Made by a program: the position numbers and the translations under genes
The notes under the pieces: generated by a model
The model's database searches: none
Told to the model about the DNA's origin: nothing
What the model saw: only the letters and a program-made list of their open reading frames with translations
Source of the DNA: Litorimonas sp046250185
GTDB taxonomy: Bacteria > Pseudomonadota > Alphaproteobacteria > Caulobacterales > Maricaulaceae
Assembly (NCBI RefSeq): GCF_046250185.1
Contig: NZ_CP176469.1
DNA: 64,000 bases
Direction: 5' to 3' (one strand)
Part shown: positions 32,627-41,216 of the stretch, one piece after another
Numbering within the stretch: position 1 is the first letter of the stretch
Layout: each line of letters opens with the position of its first letter

Positions 32627-34429
32627 TCAATGGTTATCGCGCGGCGTTCCGCGCAATTGCGCTATCCGTTGATACTTCTCGCTGCCTTCCAAGATCGCGC
32701 CTGTGTTGAGCTGCCCCACAACACCGCGTTGCATTTCCTCCCAAGGCGTTTTGGACTCAGGATAATCATAGCCGCCAGTCTGCTTTAAAGCCTTTGCGCG
32801 GGCCTCCCATACCGATGGCTCAACCAACGCATTAACCGTCCGCCCTTTTAGGTCAATCCGTATCGCGTCACCTGTTTGAAGCAAAGCGATGCCGCTACTG
32901 ACGGCCGCCTCAGGAGACGCGTTCAGGATTGACGGCGAGGCCGATGTCCCAGACTGCCGCCCATCGCCAACACATAGAAGCGTATCAATCCCGTCTTGAA
33001 TTAAATAAGCCGGCGGACGCATATTGACGACTTCCGCAGAGCCGGGAAAACCCACGGGTCCCGTGCCGCGCATAATTAACACTGAGTCGGCGGTAATTTT
33101 CAGATCAGGGTTGTCAATGCGGGCATGATAATCTTCAGGCCCGTCAAAGACGACGACCGTGCCCTCAAATGCGCCAGGGTCATCTGGGTTTTCGAAATAG
33201 CGCGCACGGAAGTCATCCGCAATGACGCAGGTTTTCATAATTGCCTGCTCAAAGATATTTCCACCTAAAACGATGAAGCCAGCGTCTTTCATAATCGGAT
33301 CATCATAAGGTTTAATGACGCGGTCATCCTCAATCTCAGCGCCTGCATAATTCTGTGCAATCGTCTGGCCGTTCACCGTCATGGCATCGCCGGATATCTT
33401 GCCTTGCGCCAAGAGCTGCGCGGCGACAGCCGGAACGCCGCCCGCGCGATAAAAGTCCTCTCCGAGATACTCGCCTGCGGGCTGCATATTCACAAGAAGC
33501 GGAATTTTACTCCCGTAGGTTTCCCAGTCTTGCAAGGTCAGCTCCACGCCCAAATGCCTTGCAATAGCCTGCAAATGAATGGGCGCATTGGTTGAACCGC
33601 CAATCGCGCTGTTGAGGGCGATGGCATTTAAGAACGACTCCCGAGTCATAATATCAGACGGTTTAATGTCTTTTAGAACGAGGTCCGTAATGCAGCGACC
33701 GGTGCGGTAAGCGCATTCCTGCCGGTCCCGATAAGGTGCTGGAATAGCCGCCGCCCCCGGCAGTTGCATACCCAGCATTTCGGCGAGACTGTTCATTGTC
33801 GTGGCGGTGCCCATTGTATTGCAGTAACCGGTTGACGGTGCAGAGGATGAAACAAGCTTAATAAAGCCGGCCGCGTCAATTTCTCCAGCGGCGAGTTGCT
33901 GCCGCGCAGACCAGACAATTGTGCCAGACCCTGTGCGCTTGCCTTTATGCCAACCGTTCAGCATAGGCCCAACAGATAGCGCAATCGCCGGAATATTGAC
34001 CGTTGCTGCTGCCATTAGGCAAGCTGGCGTCGTTTTATCGCAACCGATTGTCAGAACAACGCCATCGATTGGATAGCCGTATAAAAGCTCTACTAAACCC
34101 AGATAAGCCAGATTGCGGTCAAGACCTGCCGTGGGTCTCTTGCCCGTCTCTTGTATAGGGTGAACAGGAAATTCAATTGGAATACCCCCCGCCTCGCGAA
34201 TACCATCGCGCAGGCGATCAGCCAAGACAAGATGATGGCGATTACAAGGGCTGAGGTCAGAGCCCGTTTGCGCAATACCGATGATTGGTTTGCCGGACTG
34301 CAACTCCTCGAGGCTGATGCCGTAATTCAAATAGCGTTCTAAATATAGTGCCGTCATGTCTGGGTTATCAGGATTATCAAACCACTCACGCGACCGTAAT
34401 TTTCTTTTATTGTCTGATTTAATTGCCAC
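32627..34429 (-). CDS. IlvD/Edd family sugar-acid dehydratase (L-arabonate dehydratase type)
   Basis: A 600-residue IlvD/Edd dehydratase. Candidate [2Fe-2S] ligands are C62 (QTGSDLSPCNRHH), C130 (TIGCDKTTP) and C202 (GYCNTMGTA). K132 fits the magnesium-site lysine. The N-terminal REWFDNPDNPDMTALYLERY is typical of the pentonate/L-arabonate dehydratases rather than of IlvD or Edd proper. It would convert L-arabonate (or a similar aldonate) to 2-keto-3-deoxyarabonate. It is divergent from the transporter-lactonase operon, with operator-like site C between them. Together with the neighbouring genes, it completes the pathway. Confidence 0.9.
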   Translation of the reverse strand: MAIKSDNKRKLRSREWFDNPDNPDMTALYLERYLNYGISLEELQSGKPIIGIAQTGSDLSPCNRHHLVLADRLRDGIREAGGIPIEFPVHPIQETGKRPTAGLDRNLAYLGLVELLYGYPIDGVVLTIGCDKTTPACLMAAATVNIPAIALSVGPMLNGWHKGKRTGSGTIVWSARQQLAAGEIDAAGFIKLVSSSAPSTGYCNTMGTATTMNSLAEMLGMQLPGAAAIPAPYRDRQECAYRTGRCITDLVLKDIKPSDIMTRESFLNAIALNSAIGGSTNAPIHLQAIARHLGVELTLQDWETYGSKIPLLVNMQPAGEYLGEDFYRAGGVPAVAAQLLAQGKISGDAMTVNGQTIAQNYAGAEIEDDRVIKPYDDPIMKDAGFIVLGGNIFEQAIMKTCVIADDFRARYFENPDDPGAFEGTVVVFDGPEDYHARIDNPDLKITADSVLIMRGTGPVGFPGSAEVVNMRPPAYLIQDGIDTLLCVGDGRQSGTSASPSILNASPEAAVSSGIALLQTGDAIRIDLKGRTVNALVEPSVWEARAKALKQTGGYDYPESKTPWEEMQRGVVGQLNTGAILEGSEKYQRIAQLRGTPRDNH

Positions 34430-34496
34430 AAATATTCCTGACTTATTGAGTACCTGCTCTTAAACAGAGCCGCTTGACATTTTACTTTGTATATAT

Positions 34497-34509
34497 ACTC
34501 ATACAAATA
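34497..34509 (+). promoter_or_regulatory. Operator-like site C (dehydratase / transporter promoter)
   Basis: A third exact copy of ACTCATACAAATA. It is preceded by TATAT as at site B and lies between the divergent dehydratase gene and the FucP-like transporter gene. A TTGACA box at 34474-34479 lies close by. One regulator could control both directions from this site. Confidence 0.65.
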
Positions 34510-34568
34510 GAAATCGGGAATTGAAAGAAAATTCCGAATGAAAACCGATAGTTTTAAAAGAGACAGAT

Positions 34569-35891
34569 ATGCCGGCACTTCCCCCGAGCGCGACCGATTC
34601 TCCCGTCGCCACAGGCTCCACGACAACACTAAACGGGGCAGTCAGTTATCGTTCCATTCTAACGCTGCTTGCGACGTTATTTTTTATGTGGGGATTCATT
34701 ACGGTCATTAACAATACGCTTTTACCGCATTTAAAAAGCGTTTTTGACCTAACCTATGCCCAGACAACTCTGATTGAGTCGGTGTGGTTCATCGCCTATT
34801 TCATCACCTCAATTCCAGCGGCGCGACTTATACAGCGTATCGGCTATAAAAATGCTATTGTCTCCGGGCTGATTGTCATGGCCGTGGGCGCGTTATTGAT
34901 GCTGCCAGCGTCGGCTCTACCGTCATATTATGTGGTCTTAGTTGCGATGTTTGTGATCGCCTCTGGGATCACACTTTTGCAAGTGGCGGCCAATCCTTAT
35001 GTCGCCGTAATCGGCACGCCAGAGACGGCGTCATCACGGTTGAACCTCGTGCAAGCGTTTAACTCAATGGGGACGACACTGGCACCGCTTTTTGGCGGCT
35101 ACCTTATTCTTGGCCGCAGCGTGTCTGGGACGGCCACAGAGGAAATTGTTCTAACAGCCGAGCAGCGCCTTGCAGATGCTCAGTCTGTGCAACTGCCTTA
35201 TATTATTGTGGCAGTCGTTTTAGTCGCTTTGGCAATTTACATTGCGCGATATAAATTACCGGCCATCAATGTGCAGCAACAGCGCATGAGCAAAGAAGAA
35301 CGCAAGAAACATTCGCTGTGGTCTCATCGCAACCTTGTGTTCGGCGTTCCGGCAATTTTCATCTATCTGATTGCCGAGATCGGCGTCAGCAATCTGTTTA
35401 TCAATTTTATCACAGACCCCAACATCGGAAATATCAGCGCCGCAGAAGCTTCGAATTACCTATTCCTGCTTTGGGGCGGTATGATGGTCGGGCGCTTTAT
35501 CGGTGCAGCCATCATGCGAAAAGTCGCGCCAGAAAAGGTTCTCGCTTTCGCCAGCCTGTGCGCATTTATTGTCATGGTCATTACGTCCTTCGCGTCAGGC
35601 AATTTGGCCATGTGGAGCATTATCGCCGTTGGTCTCTTTCACTCCATCATGTTTCCAACGATCTTCACCCTCGCAATTATAGGCCTTGGTCCGCTGACCG
35701 AAGAAGGCTCTGGCTTGTTAGTTATGGCAATTGCCGGAGGCGCGCTTGTAATTGTTCAAGGATATCTGGCCGATATGTACGGCCTGCAGGCTTCATTTCT
35801 GCTAACAGCGGCCTGCGAGCTTTACGTTCTATTTTACGCGCTTTACGGCTCTAAAACGACTGCGCCGCCTATTGTCGCGAGCGGATCTTAA
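34569..35891 (+). CDS. Sugar MFS transporter, FucP/GluP type
   Basis: A 440-residue major-facilitator protein with about 12 hydrophobic segments. The FHS-family opening FFMWGFITVINNTLLPHLKSVFDLTYAQTTL (only its FFMWGFITVINN part is diagnostic) and the segment LLQVAANPYVAVIG identify the fucose/glucose/galactose:proton symporter group. It would carry the monosaccharide released by the periplasmic glycosidases into the cytoplasm. It leads an operon with the SMP-30 lactonase 11 bases downstream and is divergent from the dehydratase. Substrate inferred as L-arabinose or D-galactose. Confidence 0.92.
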   Translation: MPALPPSATDSPVATGSTTTLNGAVSYRSILTLLATLFFMWGFITVINNTLLPHLKSVFDLTYAQTTLIESVWFIAYFITSIPAARLIQRIGYKNAIVSGLIVMAVGALLMLPASALPSYYVVLVAMFVIASGITLLQVAANPYVAVIGTPETASSRLNLVQAFNSMGTTLAPLFGGYLILGRSVSGTATEEIVLTAEQRLADAQSVQLPYIIVAVVLVALAIYIARYKLPAINVQQQRMSKEERKKHSLWSHRNLVFGVPAIFIYLIAEIGVSNLFINFITDPNIGNISAAEASNYLFLLWGGMMVGRFIGAAIMRKVAPEKVLAFASLCAFIVMVITSFASGNLAMWSIIAVGLFHSIMFPTIFTLAIIGLGPLTEEGSGLLVMAIAGGALVIVQGYLADMYGLQASFLLTAACELYVLFYALYGSKTTAPPIVASGS

Positions 35892-35902
35892 GAGAACCAA
35901 AA

Positions 35903-36802
35903 ATGCAAGACCCAGACAAACACTGGCAGGTTAACAACACCTTGGGTGAATGCCCCATATGGGACCCCCGCTCACAACGTTTGCTTTGGGTTGATATTCA
36001 GCAGAGCAAGTTTTGGAGTCTTGATCCCGAAACAGACGCCCCGCTGAGCTATGAGCTGCCACAACGGATGGGCAGTTTTGGCCTCATGTCAGAGCAAGGA
36101 ACCTATATCGGCGCCGTGGAAGATGGCTTTGCTATATTCACGCCGGCGCAAGGCCGCTTTGACCCCATAGCGCCCATCCTAAAACCGCATGAGCACCTTC
36201 GCATGAATGATGGCCGTGTTGATCGCGCAGGACATTTCTGGGCTGGCAGCATGGAAGAGATACCGCCAGAACCCCGGCAGCCAAAGGGTAAATTTATGCG
36301 CCTCTCACCTGGAGCCGACGGCAAGCCTGAAATTTCAGACTATTTTGAAAACACCAAAATCCCCAATAGCCTCTGCTGGAGCGCGGACGGAAAGACACTC
36401 TATTTTGCGGACTCGACAAAGGGCTGCATCATGAAAACTGGCTATGACGCTGCCACGGGCGCAGTAGGATCGCCGCAAATTTTCGCTGGGCCATATACCA
36501 CTGGCGCTCCGGATGGCAGTTGCATCGACGCGCAAGATCACCTGTGGAATGCCGTGTGGGGCGCGGGAAAAATCATCCGTTATCGCCCCGATGGTACAGA
36601 CGCGCTAACCCTAAACCTGCCTGTCAGCCAACCGACCTGCGTCTGTATTGGCGGCAAAAATCTGGATCAGCTTTTCGTCACAACAGCCACGGACGGATTG
36701 GACACCGAGGCCCTTGAGGCGCAGCCTTTGGCTGGGACGATTTTACGTTATGACTTGGGCATTAAAGGCAGAAAAGAGAACATTTATGGTATGTGTCAAT
36801 AA
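35903..36802 (+). CDS. SMP-30/gluconolactonase family sugar lactonase (L-arabinolactonase type)
   Basis: A 299-residue six-bladed propeller lactonase. The metal ligands of the family are all present: E16 (LGECPIWD), N102 (RMNDGRVD), N155 (IPNSLCWS) and D204 (PDGSCID). It hydrolyses the sugar lactone made by the 1-dehydrogenase to the aldonate used by the dehydratase. It is co-transcribed with the transporter gene. All enzymes of the route (dehydrogenase, lactonase, aldonate dehydratase, ketodeoxy-acid dehydratase, semialdehyde dehydrogenase) are thus encoded within 8 kb. Confidence 0.92.
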   Translation: MQDPDKHWQVNNTLGECPIWDPRSQRLLWVDIQQSKFWSLDPETDAPLSYELPQRMGSFGLMSEQGTYIGAVEDGFAIFTPAQGRFDPIAPILKPHEHLRMNDGRVDRAGHFWAGSMEEIPPEPRQPKGKFMRLSPGADGKPEISDYFENTKIPNSLCWSADGKTLYFADSTKGCIMKTGYDAATGAVGSPQIFAGPYTTGAPDGSCIDAQDHLWNAVWGAGKIIRYRPDGTDALTLNLPVSQPTCVCIGGKNLDQLFVTTATDGLDTEALEAQPLAGTILRYDLGIKGRKENIYGMCQ

Positions 36803-36934
36803 GAGGGGCCGCTAAGGCAGCCGCAGGTAGCCGCGGAACTATGGCGAAACTGGTCATAATTTCAAATTTATGTACTTCAGGTGATCGCCATCGTGCATGG
36901 AGTTGCTGCAAGGAACGCCAAAATCCCTCTAACC

Positions 36935-37243
36935 CTAGAATTTATCATCTCGAATAACTTCTACATCTGAAACGCTGATGATGCCGATGTGGGCGCCGAT
37001 CAAATTGTTTACTTGTTCAATCACTTTAGGCAGCAAGTCTTCGTCTAAGATCGAGATTATCACGATCATATCGCGCGTTGCAGAGAGATCAGTTCCCCGC
37101 TGCCAACGCTTGCCCGCGCCGTATCCGCCCATGCAGGGAAGCGCCGTATAGCCTGATACGCCTGCATCCTCTAGCACACGGCAGGCTCGTTTAAATGCGG
37201 GTGATTCAATAATTAATTCTAAGCGTTTTTTGGCAAACATCAT
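36935..37243 (-). CDS. PII-like signalling protein paired with SbtA
   Basis: A 102-residue ferredoxin-like PII relative: KRLELIIESPAFKRACRVLEDAGVSGYTALP matches the first beta-alpha-beta unit and ISILDEDLLPKVIEQVNN the second. The T loop is short (GYGAGKRWQRGTDLS). The B-loop GDGKIF motif of true PII proteins is missing, so nucleotide binding as in GlnB cannot be assumed. It lies 6 bases after the SbtA-type permease gene, as SbtB does in cyanobacteria, which suggests it regulates that permease. The CGPxGC tail of cyanobacterial SbtB is absent. Confidence 0.8.
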   Translation of the reverse strand: MMFAKKRLELIIESPAFKRACRVLEDAGVSGYTALPCMGGYGAGKRWQRGTDLSATRDMIVIISILDEDLLPKVIEQVNNLIGAHIGIISVSDVEVIRDDKF

Positions 37244-37249
37244 GGACTC

Positions 37250-38233
37250 CTATGCTGCGATCATCTGTGCAAGCAAGATATAAAGTGGAATACCCAGCGT
37301 TAAATTAAACGGGAAAGTCACCCCGAGAGATAAGGTGAGATAGATAGAAGGTTTGGCCTGTGGCAAGGCAAGACGCATGGCAGCTGGCACCGCAATATAC
37401 GAGGCAGAGGCGCATAATGTGATCAATAGTGCCGCATTGCCAACATTCAATCCCAAAAGGCTAGACACAGCTGTTGCAATCAAAGCTGAAATTAGCGGCA
37501 TGTAAATCCCGAAACTTAGAGCCCCGAAATTAAGATCTTTCCAACCCTGCCGTAAACCACGCCCAGCCGATAGGCCCATATCTAGCAAGAACAAGCACAA
37601 CACGCCTTGGAACGGCGTTACGAAAAACGGTGATATTTTCTCCATACCCGTTTCACCCGTCGCCCAGCCAATCAGGAGTGACCCGACCAGAACAACAACC
37701 GAAGCGTTGAGCATGACTTCGCGGAATAATTCGCCTTTTTCAGAGCCCGCGACGGCGCCTGTTTTCTTCATCCCGCGCCGCGCCAGCAATAGCGCAGACA
37801 CAATCGCGGGCACTTCCATCAACGCCGCCATTGCAACCATGTAACCAGAGGAGACAATCCCTGCGAGTTGTAGCGCTTGTGTTGCGGCAACAAATGTTAC
37901 GATAGAAATGGATCCATAATGCCCTGCTGTTGCGGCTGCATTAATGCGGTCCATTTTGCTCGTAAATCGCAAAGCCATGTAAGCCAAAAATGGCAGACCA
38001 AATGAGAGAATAATTGCGGAGATTGCGAGAACGGCAATCTCTGGCCCCAAGGCTGTCTTGGACATTTCGACACCGCCCTTGAGGCCAATCGCCATCATCA
38101 AATAGATTGCCAAACCTTTTGCAAAAGCCTCTGGCACCGTCATTTGCGTGCGAAGCAAAGCTGCACCTAGCCCCAAAACAAAGAATAAAACGATAGGCGA
38201 GAGAATGGTTGAAAGAGCGAGATCAAGTGACAT
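37250..38233 (-). CDS. sbtA: SbtA-type sodium-dependent bicarbonate permease
   Basis: A 327-residue membrane protein with about ten hydrophobic segments in two inverted halves. Typical SbtA pieces are LSPIVLFFVLGLGAALLRT, MMAIGLKGGVEMS, TAGHYGSISIVTFVAA and MALMEVPAIVSALLL-like MAALMEVPAIVSA. Cyanobacterial SbtA imports bicarbonate with sodium. In heterotrophs it may feed carboxylases, or carry another anion. It precedes the PII-like gene in an apparent two-gene operon. No carbonic anhydrase or Rubisco gene is nearby. Confidence 0.87.
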   Translation of the reverse strand: MSLDLALSTILSPIVLFFVLGLGAALLRTQMTVPEAFAKGLAIYLMMAIGLKGGVEMSKTALGPEIAVLAISAIILSFGLPFLAYMALRFTSKMDRINAAATAGHYGSISIVTFVAATQALQLAGIVSSGYMVAMAALMEVPAIVSALLLARRGMKKTGAVAGSEKGELFREVMLNASVVVLVGSLLIGWATGETGMEKISPFFVTPFQGVLCLFLLDMGLSAGRGLRQGWKDLNFGALSFGIYMPLISALIATAVSSLLGLNVGNAALLITLCASASYIAVPAAMRLALPQAKPSIYLTLSLGVTFPFNLTLGIPLYILLAQMIAA

Positions 38234-38340
38234 GACTTTAATGACCTTTACTTTGCGCCTGGCAGTTGCGCCGTCTTACAAAACTATCAGCGCAGAGTAT
38301 AGCAATACCAAATTACGGCTCTAATGCAGCCGATTTGCAC

Positions 38341-39039
38341 TTATCCCGTTGTGATCAATTCTTCGACATCGGGATCGTGAATGAGTTGTTGTGCTGTTTC
38401 CGTATAGTAAATCGCTTCGCAGATATTCGTGACGTGATCACCAATGCGTTCAAGATTTTTGGCAATAAAAAGCAGCGCCGTGCAGGTTTCAATTTTGCGC
38501 TGATCGGACATCATCACGGTCAGAAGTTCTCGGAAAAGAGAGTTATAGATATCGTCAATATCTTCGTCCGCAATCCAGATTTCGATAGCGAGTTTCTCGT
38601 CTTCATTCCGCAAGGCTGTCAGACAATTATTTAATTGCACGGCAACAGCTTTCCCCATGCGACTAATAGATTTGGTCAGCTTGAGTGACTTTTCGTCATT
38701 TACCGTTAGCGTACGCCGCGCAATACCTTCCGCCAGATCACCAATGCGTTCGAAGTCAGCCGACATACGGGTCGCGCTGATCACACGGCGCAAATCTGTT
38801 GCCATTGGATGACGCAGTGCCAAGATACGAACTGCGGACGCATCGACCTTGGCTTGCAATAAATTCGCCTCAACATCGCGGTCAATCACCTTCCGCGCCA
38901 ATTCAGAGTTTTCTTTCTTCAGGGCCCGCACGGCGTCCGACGTCATGAAAGACACGATGTCACCCAGTGCGTAAATATCCGTCATTAGGCTGGTCAACTC
39001 AGTGTCGTAACCAGAGACGATGTGTTCAGTTCGATCCAT
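38341..39039 (-). CDS. phoU: Phosphate transport regulator PhoU
   Basis: A 232-residue helical PhoU protein with two repeated three-helix halves. Metal-cluster motifs ED-type are visible around RISADFERIGDLAEG-like MSADFERIGDLAEGIARR and AKNLERIGDHVTNICEAI. It mediates inhibition of the PhoR/PhoB phosphate response through the Pst transporter. The open frame reaches 39144, but the ATG at 39039 (MDRTEHIVSGYD) begins the family fold and has GCGAGG upstream. It is the last gene of the phosphate operon, 22 bases after pstB. Confidence 0.95.
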   Translation of the reverse strand: MDRTEHIVSGYDTELTSLMTDIYALGDIVSFMTSDAVRALKKENSELARKVIDRDVEANLLQAKVDASAVRILALRHPMATDLRRVISATRMSADFERIGDLAEGIARRTLTVNDEKSLKLTKSISRMGKAVAVQLNNCLTALRNEDEKLAIEIWIADEDIDDIYNSLFRELLTVMMSDQRKIETCTALLFIAKNLERIGDHVTNICEAIYYTETAQQLIHDPDVEELITTG

Positions 39040-39061
39040 TGTAACCTCGCTTTGGAGGGGC

Positions 39062-39829
39062 TTAGCCCGTCCGTCCTTCAATATAGTCTTGTGTCTGACT
39101 ATTTTTCGGGCGTGTAAAGACACGCTCTGTATCGTCAAATTCAATTAGGTTGCCCATATAGAAAAAGGCCGTCTTGTCAGACACACGCGCAGCCTGCGCC
39201 ATGGAGTGCGTTACGATAATAATGCAATATCGCTCTTTTAGCTCGTCAATCAAATCTTCCAGTTTGGCTGTCGCAATCGGGTCTAGAGCAGATGCAGGTT
39301 CGTCCATGAGAATAACTTCAGGATTGACCGCGATAGCGCGCGCAATGACGAGGCGCTGTTGCTGTCCGCCCGACAAGCCAGTTCCAGACAGCTTGAGGCG
39401 ATCTTTGACCTCATTCCACAACCCCGCCCGCCGTAGCGATGTCTCGACCAATGCGTCAAGTTCGTCTTTTGTGGACGTCAGACCATGGATGCGCGGCCCA
39501 TAAGCGATATTGTCGTAAATCGATTTAGGAAAAGGATTTGGTTTTTGAAACACCATTCCAACGCGCGCGCGCAGGAGGACTGGATCAAGTGACGGGTCGT
39601 GAATATCTTGCCCATCCATTCGAAGGCTACCTGTGACTTTGCATCCCTCAATCGTGTCGTTCATGCGATTAAAGCACCGCAAGAAAGTTGACTTACCACA
39701 GCCAGACGGCCCGATAAATGATGTCACACCACGATCAGGAATATCAATGTCGATCCCGTGAAGGGCTTCGAAATCACCATAGGCGACTTTGACGTCGCGG
39801 CAGACAAATTTGGTTTTGCTATCGGTCAT
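39062..39829 (-). CDS. pstB: Phosphate ABC transporter ATP-binding protein PstB
   Basis: A 255-residue ABC ATPase. Walker A is GPSGCGKST, the signature is LSGGQQQRL, Walker B is VILMDEPASALDP, and the switch histidine is in IIVTHSMAQA. TFLRCFNRMND is specific to PstB. It energises phosphate import by PstSCA. The open frame extends upstream to 39904, but the ATG at 39829 (MTDSKTKFVCRDV) fits the family and avoids overlap with pstA. Confidence 0.97.
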   Translation of the reverse strand: MTDSKTKFVCRDVKVAYGDFEALHGIDIDIPDRGVTSFIGPSGCGKSTFLRCFNRMNDTIEGCKVTGSLRMDGQDIHDPSLDPVLLRARVGMVFQKPNPFPKSIYDNIAYGPRIHGLTSTKDELDALVETSLRRAGLWNEVKDRLKLSGTGLSGGQQQRLVIARAIAVNPEVILMDEPASALDPIATAKLEDLIDELKERYCIIIVTHSMAQAARVSDKTAFFYMGNLIEFDDTERVFTRPKNSQTQDYIEGRTG

Positions 39830-39857
39830 GTGGTTTCGTTCCAATATTGCATTAGGT

Positions 39858-41216
39858 CTAGCGGCGCTTTTCGAGACGGTTACGGAGCCAAATCGCCAGC
39901 GCATTCATTGTCACCAATATCACAAGAAGGACAATAATAGCAGCGGCTGTACGTTCTGACCATGCGCGTTCCGCACTATCAGACCAGAGGAAAATTTGCA
40001 CAGGTAAAGCTGTGGCAGGATCGGTCACTGAGTTTGGAATCTCGGTCACAAATGCGACCATGCCGATCATCAGGAGTGGCGCGGTTTCGCCCAAGACCTG
40101 CGCCATCGCAATGATAGATCCCGTCAATATACCTGGCCCTGCGAGCGGGAGTTTTTGGTGGAATACAGCCTGCGTGTGAGACGCCCCGAGGCTGAGCGCG
40201 CCGTCTACCATGGCAGGACTAACAGAGCGAAGGCTCGCCCGCGTCGCAATCACGATGGTCGGGAAAGCCCTTAGCGCCAGAACAAGACCGCCGACCAATG
40301 GAATAGATCGCTGCATCCCGAAGAAATTGATAAAAATCGCCAGACCTAGCAGGCCAAAAACAATCGACGGTACGGCAGCTAGGTTATTGATGTTGATCTC
40401 AATAAAGTCGGTAAATTTGTTCTTCGGCGCAAACTCATCCAAATAAATCGCAGCGCCAACACCGATGGGGAGAGCCAGTAAAAACGCGATCAACACGATC
40501 ATGACAGACCCAATAACGGCCGACGCAATACCTGCCAATTCTGGATCGCGACTGTCAGGGTTTGTGAAAAGGATTATGTTGAATTTCTTACGAATAATCT
40601 TTTGTTCTTTGAGCTGGTCAACCCATGCAATTTGCTGGTCCGTGACTTTGCGACGCGCTTCTGGCGTGTCACGTTTGATGTAGCCCTTGAGAAGCTGATC
40701 GACTTGGTCTGAGGCCGGGACGGTGACTGTAATTGTTTGCCCAACAAGATCGGGGTTTTTATAGACCATTTGCCGAAGATGGTTCGTCGCACCTGAGGCT
40801 GAAACAAGCGCAAATAATTGCTGTTTCGCCTTGCGTTCCGTAACGTCTGGGAATTGCGCATACATCGTGTCTTGGACGATTTTACGAAAATTCGCGCCGC
40901 GCAGCTGCTCAGGGTCACGTAGGCTTTGTGGGTCAAGAACGCTCTCCGACAGTTCCACTTCGAGTGTTATGAAGTTCTGTTGAAAGGCTGAAAACCCAGT
41001 GCCAGCTAAGCTAAATAAGAGCCAACCCAAAGCAGCGAGTGCGAAGCAGATAGCTGCGCGCCCCCACATGCGGAAACGCCATTCTTTCTTATAACGCTTC
41101 TTGAGACGCTTTTTTGCAAAATCTGACATATGCACAGAAGGCGCCGTAACATCCGTTTTGCCAGTCGTATTAGGTGTCGCGGCCGCAGCTGCGGCGTCCA
41201 TAAGATCAACCATCAA
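39858..41216 (-). CDS. pstA: Phosphate ABC transporter permease PstA
   Basis: A 452-residue permease, longer than the usual 280-300. After a basic N terminus and a first membrane segment there is a periplasmic insert of about 180 residues, and then the ABC permease core (ALPIGVGAAIYLDEFAPKN, then the EAA-like ALSLGASHTQAVFHQKLPLAGPG region). This extended form of PstA, partnered by an extended PstC, is known from alphaproteobacteria. It overlaps the end of pstC by 4 bases (ATGA), as expected for a coupled pair. Confidence 0.95.
   Translation of the reverse strand: MMVDLMDAAAAAATPNTTGKTDVTAPSVHMSDFAKKRLKKRYKKEWRFRMWGRAAICFALAALGWLLFSLAGTGFSAFQQNFITLEVELSESVLDPQSLRDPEQLRGANFRKIVQDTMYAQFPDVTERKAKQQLFALVSASGATNHLRQMVYKNPDLVGQTITVTVPASDQVDQLLKGYIKRDTPEARRKVTDQQIAWVDQLKEQKIIRKKFNIILFTNPDSRDPELAGIASAVIGSVMIVLIAFLLALPIGVGAAIYLDEFAPKNKFTDFIEININNLAAVPSIVFGLLGLAIFINFFGMQRSIPLVGGLVLALRAFPTIVIATRASLRSVSPAMVDGALSLGASHTQAVFHQKLPLAGPGILTGSIIAMAQVLGETAPLLMIGMVAFVTEIPNSVTDPATALPVQIFLWSDSAERAWSERTAAAIIVLLVILVTMNALAIWLRNRLEKRR

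Noticed and set aside
34474..34499. TTGACA with TATACT as a sigma-70 promoter at site C.
   Set aside because: The spacer is only 14 bases, too short for a normal promoter; kept only as a note.
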